DNA from: Streptomyces tendae
GTDB lineage: Bacteria; Actinomycetota; Actinomycetes; Streptomycetales; Streptomycetaceae
Reading direction: 5' to 3'
Assembly: GCF_014650435.1 (NCBI RefSeq)
Contig: NZ_BMUY01000003.1
Location: forward strand, 620,001 to 684,000
Length of the DNA: 64,000 nucleotides
Each line of letters begins with the position of its first letter. Within the stretch, counting starts at the first letter, position 1. The notes below the pieces were generated by a model. That model was given only the letters and a program-made list of their open reading frames with translations, searched no databases and had not been told where the DNA came from. The position numbers were made by a program, and so were the translations under genes. This document shows, piece by piece, positions 17,819 through 28,067 of this stretch.

Positions 17819-18118
17819 ATGGCCATGCCCCGTCCGACTGCCGCACAGTTCGCCTACGGTACGTGCACCGTGATCTTCTCGACGCTCGCCATGCTGCTGC
17901 TGTCGCAGACGAGTTCGGGCCCCGGAGTCGCCCTCATCGCCGTCGCGGCCCTCGCCCTCGGGCTGCTGGTCGCCATGACGGTCCCCCAGCCCAGGACGCG
18001 CGCGGTGACCGCCGTGCCGGCCCACCGGCTCGCCGCGCACCGGGAGCCGGTGCAGGTGCCCGCGGCGGCCCGGGTCTCCGCGGGTGCGGGCGAGGTGACG
18101 CGCGGTCGGGCCGCCTGA
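17819..18118 (+). CDS. Small two-helix membrane protein
   Basis: A 99-residue protein with two hydrophobic segments (about residues 11-30 and 38-58) separated by a short SQTSSGPG turn, and a basic, Ala-rich cytoplasmic-looking tail. The start MAMPRPTAAQF at 17819 has GAGGA five bases upstream; a TTG six codons earlier is rejected. It converges on the RDD gene with 19 bp between stops. Function unknown; no family recognised beyond conserved small Streptomyces membrane proteins. Confidence 0.65.
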   Translation: MAMPRPTAAQFAYGTCTVIFSTLAMLLLSQTSSGPGVALIAVAALALGLLVAMTVPQPRTRAVTAVPAHRLAAHREPVQVPAAARVSAGAGEVTRGRAA

Positions 18119-18137
18119 GCCCGAGCGTCCGCGTCCG

Positions 18138-18794
18138 TCACCGGGTGCTGACCACGACTGTCTTGGCCGCCTTGTCGTGCAGGCCCTGTTTGTAGGGCTT
18201 GTCGAAGAAGCTCCAGCCACCAGCGATGATCGTCCACACACAGGCACAGCAGAACGCGAACGGGATCCACAGCACCAGGGCACGGATGAGCGACGTCTGC
18301 ACCGCGGGCGTCGCCCCGTTGTCCAGGTTGGCCACCCGCATCCCGAGCCACTTCTTGCCGAGGGTCTGGCCCGTCCTCGTGATCATGTAGGTGTCGTACG
18401 CGATGTAGAGCACGGCCGCGATCACGGACTGCCCGAAGGACTTGCCGACGGAGACGTCGTCGCCGTCCACCGTGTACTCCTGGACGTTGAAGGCCCAGCT
18501 GAGCAACCAGACGACGATGCCCACGAGGATCATGTCGATGATCCGCGCGAGCGTGCGGCGTCCGCTGTCCGCGAGCGGGGGCATCCCGGCCAGCGGATCG
18601 CCGGGGTAACCGCCACCGCCGTACGGGTCACCGCCGTAGGGGCCGCCGCCGGGAGGAGGCCCACCGTAGGGACCTCCGCCGCCGGGGGGCGGGGGGCCTC
18701 CGGCGGGGGGCGGATTGTCGTAGGGGTTCTTCCTCAGCGGGTCGTCTTCCGGCGGCTGCTGCCCGCCGGAGCCGGGGGGCGGTTCGCTGCTCAT
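18138..18794 (-). CDS. RDD-family membrane protein
   Basis: A 218-residue protein. The first 85 residues are a Pro/Gly-rich disordered tail (repeats of PPPGGG and YGG). The RDD domain follows, with its name-giving motif varied as SGRRTLARIIDMILVG and a late GKKWLGMRV segment, plus three hydrophobic helices ending in an Ala/Cys-rich one. RDD domains have been linked to sodium-proton exchange in a few bacteria, but most are uncharacterised. A second, longer RDD protein lies immediately beyond; both end with a similar Phe/Tyr-Asp-Lys and HDKAAKT/HDKAANT sequence, so they are paralogues. Confidence 0.85.
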   Translation of the reverse strand: MSSEPPPGSGGQQPPEDDPLRKNPYDNPPPAGGPPPPGGGGPYGGPPPGGGPYGGDPYGGGGYPGDPLAGMPPLADSGRRTLARIIDMILVGIVVWLLSWAFNVQEYTVDGDDVSVGKSFGQSVIAAVLYIAYDTYMITRTGQTLGKKWLGMRVANLDNGATPAVQTSLIRALVLWIPFAFCCACVWTIIAGGWSFFDKPYKQGLHDKAAKTVVVSTR

Positions 18795-18963
18795 GTCCCG
18801 AGTCGAACCCGGAGTCTCTCTCCTCGCATCCGGCGAGCGGCCGTCCGGAGTAGTGCGGGTGCGTGGTCCGACGCCGTCCGGGCGGGGTATGACGGTGCGT
18901 CGGCGGGTGCGGGTGCGATGTGGTTGCTCGCGCCCGCGCGGCGGAGCCGCATATCCGATACAG

Positions 18964-19051
18964 CCCCGCGCCCCTTTCAGAGGCGTTCAGTGCACGTACC
19001 TCAAGGGGCGCGGGGAACTGCGCGACCAGCCCCGACGCACCCGCACCCGAA
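18964..19051. repeat. Dispersed Streptomyces repeat, copy A
   Basis: AAGGGGCGCGGGGAACTGCG (from 19003) continues as CGACCAGCCC and a CG-rich tail to about 19051. The first 13 bases are complementary to 18964-18976, so a hairpin with a 26-nt loop can form. The same core recurs at 47596 and 51754 in this window. It lies between the two RDD genes. Confidence 0.75.
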
Positions 19052-19082
19052 AACGAACCCCCCGCTCTCCCCCCCGGCCGAG

Positions 19083-20585
19083 CTAGCCCGCGACAAACGT
19101 GTTGGCGGCCTTGTCGTGCCAGCACTGGTGCCACGGGCGGTCGAACAGGCACCACGCGACGCCGACCACGCCGACGGCCAGGAGGCCCGGGACGCTGTAG
19201 ACCAGCCAGCGGCGCAGGGCCGCGCCGAAGGACGGCGGCTCGTGGGCCTCGATGTCCCGTACCTCCAGGCCGAGCAGCTTCTTGCCCAGCGTGCGGCCCC
19301 ACTTGGCGGTGGGCAGCGCCTCGTAGACGACGCCGAAGAGCAGCAGGACGGCGAGCACGATGCCCAGGTACGTGGACGTCGTGCCGTCCAGCAGCCAGAC
19401 CGTGACGGTCTCGCCGGAGAGCTTGGCCTCGTCGATCTTGTCGTTGACGTGGTCGACCGCCTTGAGGCCGAGCGGTACGGCGGCGACGGCGGTGACGCCC
19501 GCGAGGACCACCGTGTCGATCAGCCGGGCGGCCAGCCGCTTGCCGAGACCGGCGGGCCGGGCCGCCGCCTGGCGCCGGGCGGCGGCCTGGAACACGTCCT
19601 CGACCGGCGGCTTCCACGGTGCGACGGGCTGCTCGTCGCCGCCCGCCCCGGCCAGCCGGTGCACCTGCTGCGCCCAGGAGGTCTGGCCGCCGCCGGGACC
19701 GCCCGCCGCGACCGGCGCGGAGGCGGAGGGCTGCGGCGGGGGAGCCTGGTGGGGCACCGCGGGGGCGGCGGGCGTCGCAGGAGCCTGCGCGGCGGCGGCC
19801 CGGGCGGCGGCGGCCTTGCCGGCACCGAAGCCGGGTCCTGAACCGGAGTCGGCACCGGGACCGGAAGGGCCGGTACCGCCGGGACGCGGGCCCGTGCGTG
19901 GGGTGACCGCGCGGAAGGTCATGGTGCCCTCGTCCTGCGCGGCGGCGGGGGCGTCCTGCCGTCCCGCCGCGGGCCGGCGGAAGACGAAGGTGTTGCCGGC
20001 CTGGTCCTCCGCCCCGCCGGGCGCGGCGCCCGCCGAGGCGTCCGGACGCGCCGTGCCGGAGGCGGCCGCGGCGTCCTGTGCCGGACGGTCGTCGCCCGCC
20101 GAGCCCCCTGAGCCCGCCGCCGTGCCCGCCGCGCCGGCGCCCGCGGCCCCCGCCCGGGGGTCGCCCGCGGCCCCGTCGGCCGGTGGTGCCGCCTGCCGGG
20201 CGTGCGGGACTCGCGGGTCCGCACCACGCGCCGTGCCGGGCCAGGCGACGCGCTGCTCCGGGGTGTCGGCGGGACCGGACGGGCCGGAGCGATCGGCACC
20301 CCAGGCGGTGGCGGACTCGGGACGGCTGCCGTGCTGGGACGCGGCGGCGGGCGGCGGGTCCTCTTCGACCGGGTCCTCGTCGAAGAAGTGCGGCCCTGTC
20401 TCCTCGACGGAGGGCCGTGCGCCGGGCGGAGGTGCGAGCGGCTCGCCGTCCTTGGGGGCGGGGCGGCTCGTGCCCGCCACCCAGGAGGCGCCGTTCCAGT
20501 AGCGGACGTATCCGGGAATGGACGGGTCCGGGTAATACCCTTCGCGGGGCCTGTCGTCGCCGGGGGCCGGGGTTGGGGCGCTCAT
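19083..20585 (-). CDS. DUF2510 and RDD domain membrane protein
   Basis: A 500-residue three-part protein. Residues about 15-40 are a DUF2510 module (YYPDPSIPGYVRYWNGASW), a short Trp-containing element common at the N-terminus of actinobacterial membrane proteins. A low-complexity Ala/Pro/Gly linker of about 290 residues follows. The C-terminal RDD domain (LGKRLAARLIDTVVLAGVTA, then GRTLGKKLLGLEV) has three hydrophobic helices. The start MSAPTPAPGDD at 20585 is chosen over a start 16 codons upstream. The long linker suggests a reach from the membrane to a partner. It lies beside its shorter paralogue; function unknown. Confidence 0.85.
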   Translation of the reverse strand: MSAPTPAPGDDRPREGYYPDPSIPGYVRYWNGASWVAGTSRPAPKDGEPLAPPPGARPSVEETGPHFFDEDPVEEDPPPAAASQHGSRPESATAWGADRSGPSGPADTPEQRVAWPGTARGADPRVPHARQAAPPADGAAGDPRAGAAGAGAAGTAAGSGGSAGDDRPAQDAAAASGTARPDASAGAAPGGAEDQAGNTFVFRRPAAGRQDAPAAAQDEGTMTFRAVTPRTGPRPGGTGPSGPGADSGSGPGFGAGKAAAARAAAAQAPATPAAPAVPHQAPPPQPSASAPVAAGGPGGGQTSWAQQVHRLAGAGGDEQPVAPWKPPVEDVFQAAARRQAAARPAGLGKRLAARLIDTVVLAGVTAVAAVPLGLKAVDHVNDKIDEAKLSGETVTVWLLDGTTSTYLGIVLAVLLLFGVVYEALPTAKWGRTLGKKLLGLEVRDIEAHEPPSFGAALRRWLVYSVPGLLAVGVVGVAWCLFDRPWHQCWHDKAANTFVAG

Positions 20586-20831
20586 GTCCGTCGTCCCGTA
20601 TCTGCTCGGGGGTTGATAAGGGGGCCTCAACATCTATCAGACGGGCGCAATCCGCACCGCCGGTCCCGCCGTACCCACCCCTTTCCGGGCAACCTCGTGC
20701 CGGGACCTTCACATCCGGGCCGGGCTCCGGTCCGGGGCGCGGAAAAAAGTTCTCCGAACCCGCGTAATGCTCCGGGCCCGAGCCGCTCTCTCCACGCAAG
20801 GACCGTTCGAGACTCGGGAGAGGAACCCGCC

Positions 20832-21260
20832 ATGCACACCAACCCCACCGGCCCCACCGTCGTGGAACGCGAACTGGAGCTGCGGCTCGTCCTGTCGCCC
20901 GAGCACGGCATCCCGGTGCCGGCCAGGCTCGTCTACCACACCGACGACCCCTACGCCGTCCACATCACCTTCCACATCGACTCCGGCCACCCGGTGCACT
21001 GGACGTTCGCCCGGGATCTCCTGGTGGAGGGCGTCTTCCGGCCGTCCGGGCACGGGGACGTGCGGGTGTGGCCGTCGAAGGCGGAGGGCCGCAGCGTCGT
21101 GCTGATCGCGCTGAGCAGCCCGGACGGCGACGCCCTCCTGGAGGCGCCCACGCCGCAGGTGTCGGCCTGGCTGGAGCGCACCCTGCGGACGGTGCCGCCG
21201 GGGACCGAGGGCGCCCAGCTCGGGATCGACGACGGGCTGGCCGAGCTGCTCGCCCGGTGA
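20832..21260 (+). CDS. ssgG: SsgA-like sporulation protein SsgG
   Basis: A 142-residue member of the SsgA-like family, small actinomycete proteins that guide septum placement and peptidoglycan work during sporulation. Family features are ELELRLVLSPEHGIPVPARL, then DPYAVHITFHI, VHWTFARDLLVEGV, and GDVRVWPS. In S. coelicolor the gene at this position is ssgG, whose loss causes skipped division sites; the name here rests on position and family. The start at 20832 is supported by GGAGAGGAAC upstream and the beginning of the conserved region. It converges on the FAD oxidase gene. Confidence 0.88.
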   Translation: MHTNPTGPTVVERELELRLVLSPEHGIPVPARLVYHTDDPYAVHITFHIDSGHPVHWTFARDLLVEGVFRPSGHGDVRVWPSKAEGRSVVLIALSSPDGDALLEAPTPQVSAWLERTLRTVPPGTEGAQLGIDDGLAELLAR

Positions 21261-21273
21261 GGGGCGGCAGCGG

Positions 21274-22746
21274 TCAGAAGAGCTTGCCCGGGTTGAGGAT
21301 GCCCAGCGGGTCGAAGACCTGTTTGACGGCCCGCTGCATCTCCAGGCCCACCGGGCCGATCTCCCGCGCCAGCCACTCCTTCTTCAGGACGCCCACGCCG
21401 TGCTCGCCGGTGATGGTGCCGCCGAGTTCCAGTCCGAGCGCCATGATCTCGTCGAAGGACTCGCGGGCCCGCCGGGACTCGTCGGGGTCCTGGGCGTCGA
21501 AGCAGACGGTGGGGTGGGTGTTGCCGTCGCCCGCGTGCGCGCAGACCCCGATGGTGAGGCCGTACTTGGCGGCGACCCGGTCGATGCCCTCCAGCATCTC
21601 GCCGAGCCGGGAGCGGGGCACGCACACGTCGTCGATCATCGTGGTGCCCTTGACGGCTTCGAGTGCGGTGAGGGCCAGGCGCCGGGCCTGGAGGAGGAGT
21701 TCGGACTCGGCGGCGTCCTCGGCCGGGACCACCTGCGTGGCACCCGCGGCCTCGCACAGCGCGCCGACGGCGGCGAGGTCGGCGGCCGGGTCGGTGGTGT
21801 CGAAGGCCGCGAGGAGCAGTGCCTCGGTGCTCTCCGGCAGACCCATGTGGGCGAGGTCGTTGACCGCCTTGACGGTCGTACGGTCCATCAGTTCGAGGAG
21901 GGAGGGGACGTGGCCCCCTTCCATGATCCGGCAGATCGCGTCGCAGGCGGCGGACGCGGAGGCGAACTCGGCGGCCAGCACCAGCTGCTCGGGCGGCTTG
22001 GGGCGCAGCCCGAGGACCGCCTTCACGACGATGCCGAGGGAGCCCTCGGAGCCCACGAAGAGCCGGGTGAGGTCGTACCCGGCGACGCCCTTGGCGGTGC
22101 GGCGCCCGGTGGACATCAGGCGGCCGTCGGCGAGGACGACGTCCAGGCCGAGGACGTACTCGGCGGTCACCCCGTACTTGACGCAGCACAGGCCGCCGGA
22201 GGCGGTGCCGATGTTGCCGCCGATGGTGCACATCTCCCAGCTGGAGGGGTCCGGCGGGTAGTAGAGGCCGTGTTCGTTCACCGCACGGGAGAGCGCGGCG
22301 TTGACGACGCCCGGTTCGACGACGGCGACCCGGTCCACCGGGTTGATCTCCAGGATGCGGTCCATCTTCGTCAGGGAGAGGACCACGCAGCCGTCGGTGG
22401 CGTTGGCCGCGCCGGACAGGCCGGTACGGGCGCCCTGCGGGACCACCGGGACGCGCAGCTCGGTGGCGGTGCGCATGACGTGCTGGACGTCCTCCACGGT
22501 GCGCGGCAGGACGACCACGGCGGGGGCGCCGGCCGGGCAGAAGCTCGCCATGTCGTTGGCGTAGGAGGCCGTGACGTCGGGATCGGTGAGGACGGACCCG
22601 GCGGGCAGACCGGCCAGCAGCCGGTCGACGAGGGTGCTCGGGTCGCCGAGAGGGCTGCCGAGGGGGCTGCCCGGGGTGCTGCCGGGGGTGCTGTCGACCG
22701 CCGCGGCTGCGTCGTCTTCGTCGCGAGGCGCTTCGATACGGCTCAT
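21274..22746 (-). CDS. FAD-binding oxidase (GlcD/lactate dehydrogenase-like)
   Basis: A 490-residue flavoprotein of the GlcD family, oxidising a 2-hydroxy acid such as glycolate or D-lactate. The FAD-binding PCMH domain includes PRTVEDVQHVMRTATEL, VPVVPQGARTGLSGAA, and CTIGGNIGTASGG. The C-terminal oxidase domain includes HAGDGNTHPTV and ends GEHGVGVLKKEWL, then DPLGILNPGKLF, all standard. The N-terminus from the start MSRIEAP (22746) has an unusual short Pro-Gly-Ser repeat (PGSTPGSPLGSPLGDPS). There is no GlcE/GlcF partner nearby. The exact substrate is not evident. Confidence 0.9.
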   Translation of the reverse strand: MSRIEAPRDEDDAAAAVDSTPGSTPGSPLGSPLGDPSTLVDRLLAGLPAGSVLTDPDVTASYANDMASFCPAGAPAVVVLPRTVEDVQHVMRTATELRVPVVPQGARTGLSGAANATDGCVVLSLTKMDRILEINPVDRVAVVEPGVVNAALSRAVNEHGLYYPPDPSSWEMCTIGGNIGTASGGLCCVKYGVTAEYVLGLDVVLADGRLMSTGRRTAKGVAGYDLTRLFVGSEGSLGIVVKAVLGLRPKPPEQLVLAAEFASASAACDAICRIMEGGHVPSLLELMDRTTVKAVNDLAHMGLPESTEALLLAAFDTTDPAADLAAVGALCEAAGATQVVPAEDAAESELLLQARRLALTALEAVKGTTMIDDVCVPRSRLGEMLEGIDRVAAKYGLTIGVCAHAGDGNTHPTVCFDAQDPDESRRARESFDEIMALGLELGGTITGEHGVGVLKKEWLAREIGPVGLEMQRAVKQVFDPLGILNPGKLF

Positions 22747-22834
22747 GATCACAGGCTCGCATCCACGTCCATCGGTGTGAACCCCGCGGGCGGCACCCGT
22801 CACCTGCCCGGTGTGATCGTCACATGGGAGCACA

Positions 22835-24280
22835 GTGAGCGCCATGGAGGTCATGGAGAGGCTCACCCGACGGGAACAGGGCGAGGTACCAGCACCCGGG
22901 CGGCCGTCGCGCCGCGGGCGGCGGGTGCTGATCGCCTCCGTCGCCGGGGCCGCCGTACTCGGCGGGGTCCTGGTGCTGCTCCCCTGGGGCGGTGGCGACG
23001 CTCCCCCGCCCGCACCCGGGCCGGCGGCGCTGGCACGCGGGGCGGTCACCACCGGCGTGCCCGCCGCGCTGCCCGACCTGGCGGCGCTGATCGGCGACCG
23101 GGAGATCCATCTGCGGGCGCATCCGCTGGACGGGGCGTCGTGGGCGGTGCTCGGCGCCGCGTACGTGGAGCAGGGCCGCCGGACGGCGGACGGCGCGAAC
23201 TGGCCGAAGGCCGAGAAGGCGCTGCGCACCTCGCTGAGGACGGGGCCCGAGCGCAACCCGCAGGCCCTGGAGGGGCTCGCGGCGCTGGCGGTGGCCCGCC
23301 GGGACTTCCCCACGGCGAAGAAGTGGGGCGAGAGCGCGGTGCGGGCGGCGCCGAAACGGTGGACGGCGCACGCGGTGCTGATCGGCGCGTACACCGGGCT
23401 CGGCGACGACAAGGGCGTGGGCCGGGCCCTGGACAAGGTGATGGAGCTGCGCCCGGACGCGCCGGCCGTGGGAGCGCTGGCGGCGGGCGTCTACCGGGAC
23501 CGGGGCTGGCGGGAGGACGCGGCGGCCCGGATCTCGGACGCGGCGGCGGCCACCGGGGCACCGGCCGAGCGGGCGGCGTACCTGGAGCAGGCCGGGCGGC
23601 TGGCGTTCGAACGCGGGGAGCGGGAGGAGGCGCTGCGGTTCTTCCAGGAGGCGCTGCGCACCGACCCCGACCAGCGGGCCGCGCAGGCCGGGCAGGGCCG
23701 GGCGCTGGCGGCGCTGGGCCGGACGACGGAGGCGCTGTCGGCGTACCAGGCGGCGCTGGCCAAGCGGCCCACCCCCGAGTACGCGCTGGAGCTGGGCGAG
23801 CTGTACGAGTCGCTGGGCCTCGGGCAGGCGGCGCGGGTGGAGTACGACCTGCTGCGGGAGCGGGCGCGGGACGCCGAGGCGGCCGGCGCCGACGAGCAGC
23901 TGGTGCTGGGGCTGCTCGACGCCGACCACGGGGATCCGGCGGCGGCGGTCGAGCGGCTGCGGGCGGAGTGGGGTCGGCAGCCGGGGACGGCGGTCGCCGA
24001 CGCGCTGGGCTGGGCGCTGCACCGCACCGGTGCGGACGAGGAGGCGCTGGAGTTCGCGACGCTCGCGACCGACGGCGACAAGGGCGGCGGGGTGCGCAGC
24101 GCGCTGTACGTCTTCCACCGGGGGGTGATCGAGAAGGAGCTGGGGCGGTCAGGACCCGCGCGGCGGCACCTCGGGGAGGCGCTGACGATCAACCCGTACT
24201 TCTCGCCGCTGCGGGCGCCGGAGGCGAGGCGGGCGCTGGCGGAGCTGGGCGAGCCCCCGGTGGAGGGCCCGCCCGACTGA
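22835..24280 (+). CDS. Membrane-anchored TPR protein
   Basis: A 481-residue protein with one transmembrane helix (about residues 30-51, RVLIASVAGAAVLGGVLVLL) and an extracytoplasmic, Ala/Arg-rich domain made of about ten tetratricopeptide units; clear ones contain AWAVLGAAYVEQGR, ALEGLAALAVARRDFPTAKK, and AALGRTTEALSAYQAALAKR. TPR domains hold protein complexes together; no enzyme domain is fused. The GTG start at 22835 has GGAG five bases before it; ATG at 22844 is possible. It is 24 bp from the convergent hpd gene, without a clear hairpin. Confidence 0.82.
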   Translation: MSAMEVMERLTRREQGEVPAPGRPSRRGRRVLIASVAGAAVLGGVLVLLPWGGGDAPPPAPGPAALARGAVTTGVPAALPDLAALIGDREIHLRAHPLDGASWAVLGAAYVEQGRRTADGANWPKAEKALRTSLRTGPERNPQALEGLAALAVARRDFPTAKKWGESAVRAAPKRWTAHAVLIGAYTGLGDDKGVGRALDKVMELRPDAPAVGALAAGVYRDRGWREDAAARISDAAAATGAPAERAAYLEQAGRLAFERGEREEALRFFQEALRTDPDQRAAQAGQGRALAALGRTTEALSAYQAALAKRPTPEYALELGELYESLGLGQAARVEYDLLRERARDAEAAGADEQLVLGLLDADHGDPAAAVERLRAEWGRQPGTAVADALGWALHRTGADEEALEFATLATDGDKGGGVRSALYVFHRGVIEKELGRSGPARRHLGEALTINPYFSPLRAPEARRALAELGEPPVEGPPD

Positions 24281-24303
24281 GATCTGCCTTCGAGGAGCTG
24301 ATG

Positions 24304-26066
<1,763 letters not shown>

Positions 26067-26095
26067 GGCGGGCCCGATCCCGGAGGTGAGCGGAC

Positions 26096-26743
26096 GTGAA
26101 CTTCTGGGACTTCCTGGGCAGCCGCCACCAGCAGCTGCTCGCCGACGCCTACCAGCACGCCAGCGCGGTCTTCCAGTGCATGGTCGTGGCGACCCTGATC
26201 GGGGTGCTGATCGGCGTCCTCACCTACCGCAGCGACTGGGCGGGGAACGTGGCGACCCTGTCCACGTCGGCCATCCTCACCATCCCGTCGCTGGCCATGA
26301 TCGGTCTGCTCATCCCGATCCTGGGGCTCGGTGTGCCGCCGACGGTGACCGCGCTGACCCTGTACGGGCTGCTGCCGATCGTGCGCAACTCGATCGTGGG
26401 CCTGCGCGGGGTCGACCCGGCGCTGGTGGACGCCGCCAAGGGCATCGGGATGTCGCGTCCGGCGCGGTTGCTGCGGGTGGAGCTGCCGCTGGCCTGGCCG
26501 CCGATCCTGACCGGCATCCGGGTCTCCACGCAGATGCTGATGGGCATCGCGGCGATCGCCGCCTACGCCTCCGGGCCGGGCCTCGGCAACGAGATCTTCC
26601 GCGGGATCGCCTCGCTGGGCAGCAAGAACGCGCTCAACCAGGTCCTCGCGGGCACGCTCGGGATCATCGTCCTGGCCCTGCTGTTCGACGCGGCGTACGT
26701 GCTGCTGGGACGGCTGACCATTCCGAGGGGGATCCGTGTCTGA
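26096..26743 (+). CDS. Osmoprotectant ABC transporter permease (OpuCB/ProW-like), first copy
   Basis: A 215-residue inner-membrane protein with five to six helices and the permease EAA-type loop (DPALVDAAKGIGMSRPARLL, then VELPLAWPPILTGIR). It opens a four-gene operon (permease, ATPase, permease, binding lipoprotein) of the glycine betaine/choline/carnitine family. The GTG start at 26096 has CGGAGG nine bases before it. It overlaps the ATPase gene by eight bases, so translation is coupled. Confidence 0.9.
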   Translation: MNFWDFLGSRHQQLLADAYQHASAVFQCMVVATLIGVLIGVLTYRSDWAGNVATLSTSAILTIPSLAMIGLLIPILGLGVPPTVTALTLYGLLPIVRNSIVGLRGVDPALVDAAKGIGMSRPARLLRVELPLAWPPILTGIRVSTQMLMGIAAIAAYASGPGLGNEIFRGIASLGSKNALNQVLAGTLGIIVLALLFDAAYVLLGRLTIPRGIRV

Positions 26744-28067
26744 GACTTCCGTGTCCGGTTCTGGTTCCGGCTCCGGCTCCAGCTCCGGCTCCAGCTCCGG
26801 TTCCGTTTCCGACGACAACCGCGGCGAGGCGTCCGGCGGCACCACCGGCGCGACCATCGAGCTGGAGTCCCTCACCAAGCGCTACCCCGGCAATCCGCAG
26901 CCCGCCGTCGAGAACGTGTCGATGGAGATCAAGGCCGGGGAGACGGTCATCTTCGTGGGCCCCTCGGGCTGCGGGAAGTCCACCACCCTGAAGATGATCA
27001 ACCGGCTGATCGAGCCGAGCGGCGGACGCATCCGCATCAACGGCGAGGACGTCACGGACATCGACCCGGTGAAGCTGCGCCGCAAGGTCGGCTACGCGAT
27101 CCAGTCCTCCGGTCTCTTCCCGCACATGACCGTCGCCCAGAACATCGCACTCGTACCGAAGATGATCGGCTGGTCGAAGGCGCGGATCCGGGACCGGGTG
27201 GAGGAGATGCTGGACCTGGTCGGCCTGGACGCCGGGGAGTTCCACAGCCGCTATCCGCGTCAGCTCTCCGGCGGCCAGCAGCAGCGGGTGGGCGTGGCGC
27301 GGGCGCTGGCGGCCGATCCGCCCGTGCTGCTGATGGACGAGCCGTTCGGCGCGGTCGACCCGATCACCCGGGACCACCTCCAGGACGAGCTGATCCGCCT
27401 CCAGCACGAGCTGCACAAGACGATCGTCTTCGTCACCCACGACTTCGACGAGGCGATCAAGCTGGGCGACCGGATCGCCGTGCTCCGCGAACGCTCGCAC
27501 ATCGCGCAGTTCGACACCCCGGAGGCGATCCTCACCAACCCGGCGGACGACTTCGTCTCCGGCTTCGTGGGCGCCGGCGCGGCCCTCAAGCGCCTGAACC
27601 TGACCCGGGTGCGGGACGTGGGCATCACGGACTACCCGACGGTGACCGTGGAGGACCCGCTCCAGGACATCTTCGACCGGCTGCGGGAGTCGGGCACCAA
27701 CGAGATCCTGCTCCTGGACCGGCGCGGGCGCCCCTACAAGTGGCTGCGGCGCGGCGACCTCATGCGGGCCAGGGGCTCGCTGGCGCGGGCCGGGACGCTG
27801 GTCCACGACACGGTGACCCGGGACGCGACACTGCGGGACGCCCTGGAGGCGGTGCTCACCGACAACGCGGGGCGGGTCGCGGTCACCGGGCGGCGCGGCA
27901 CGTACGAGGGCGTCGTGGACATGGAGACGCTGATGAACTCCGTGCACGAACTGCTGGAGGCCGACCGGCTGGACGCGCTGGAGCACCAGCACGACCTGGA
28001 GGAGACCCGGGCCACGCAGACGCACACCGAGCAGGAGGGCTTCGGCGAGGTCGGAGGCCGCGCGTGA
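26736..28067 (+). CDS. Osmoprotectant ABC transporter ATP-binding protein (OpuCA/ProV-like)
   Basis: A 443-residue ATPase. The Walker A motif is GPSGCGKSTT (about residues 72-81), signature LSGGQQQRVGVARAL, Walker B VLLMDEPFGAVD, and switch His in VFVTHDFDEA. Two CBS-like modules follow (about 300-410: DYPTVTVEDPLQDIFD, then NEILLLDRRGRPYKWL), which in OpuA-type systems sense ionic strength. A 45-residue N-terminal tail rich in Ser-Gly (GSGSGSGSSSGSSSGS) is encoded by an imperfect hexanucleotide repeat at about 26755-26808 and is probably a disordered extension. The GTG start at 26736 overlaps the upstream permease gene. Confidence 0.92.
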   Translation: MSETSVSGSGSGSGSSSGSSSGSVSDDNRGEASGGTTGATIELESLTKRYPGNPQPAVENVSMEIKAGETVIFVGPSGCGKSTTLKMINRLIEPSGGRIRINGEDVTDIDPVKLRRKVGYAIQSSGLFPHMTVAQNIALVPKMIGWSKARIRDRVEEMLDLVGLDAGEFHSRYPRQLSGGQQQRVGVARALAADPPVLLMDEPFGAVDPITRDHLQDELIRLQHELHKTIVFVTHDFDEAIKLGDRIAVLRERSHIAQFDTPEAILTNPADDFVSGFVGAGAALKRLNLTRVRDVGITDYPTVTVEDPLQDIFDRLRESGTNEILLLDRRGRPYKWLRRGDLMRARGSLARAGTLVHDTVTRDATLRDALEAVLTDNAGRVAVTGRRGTYEGVVDMETLMNSVHELLEADRLDALEHQHDLEETRATQTHTEQEGFGEVGGRA

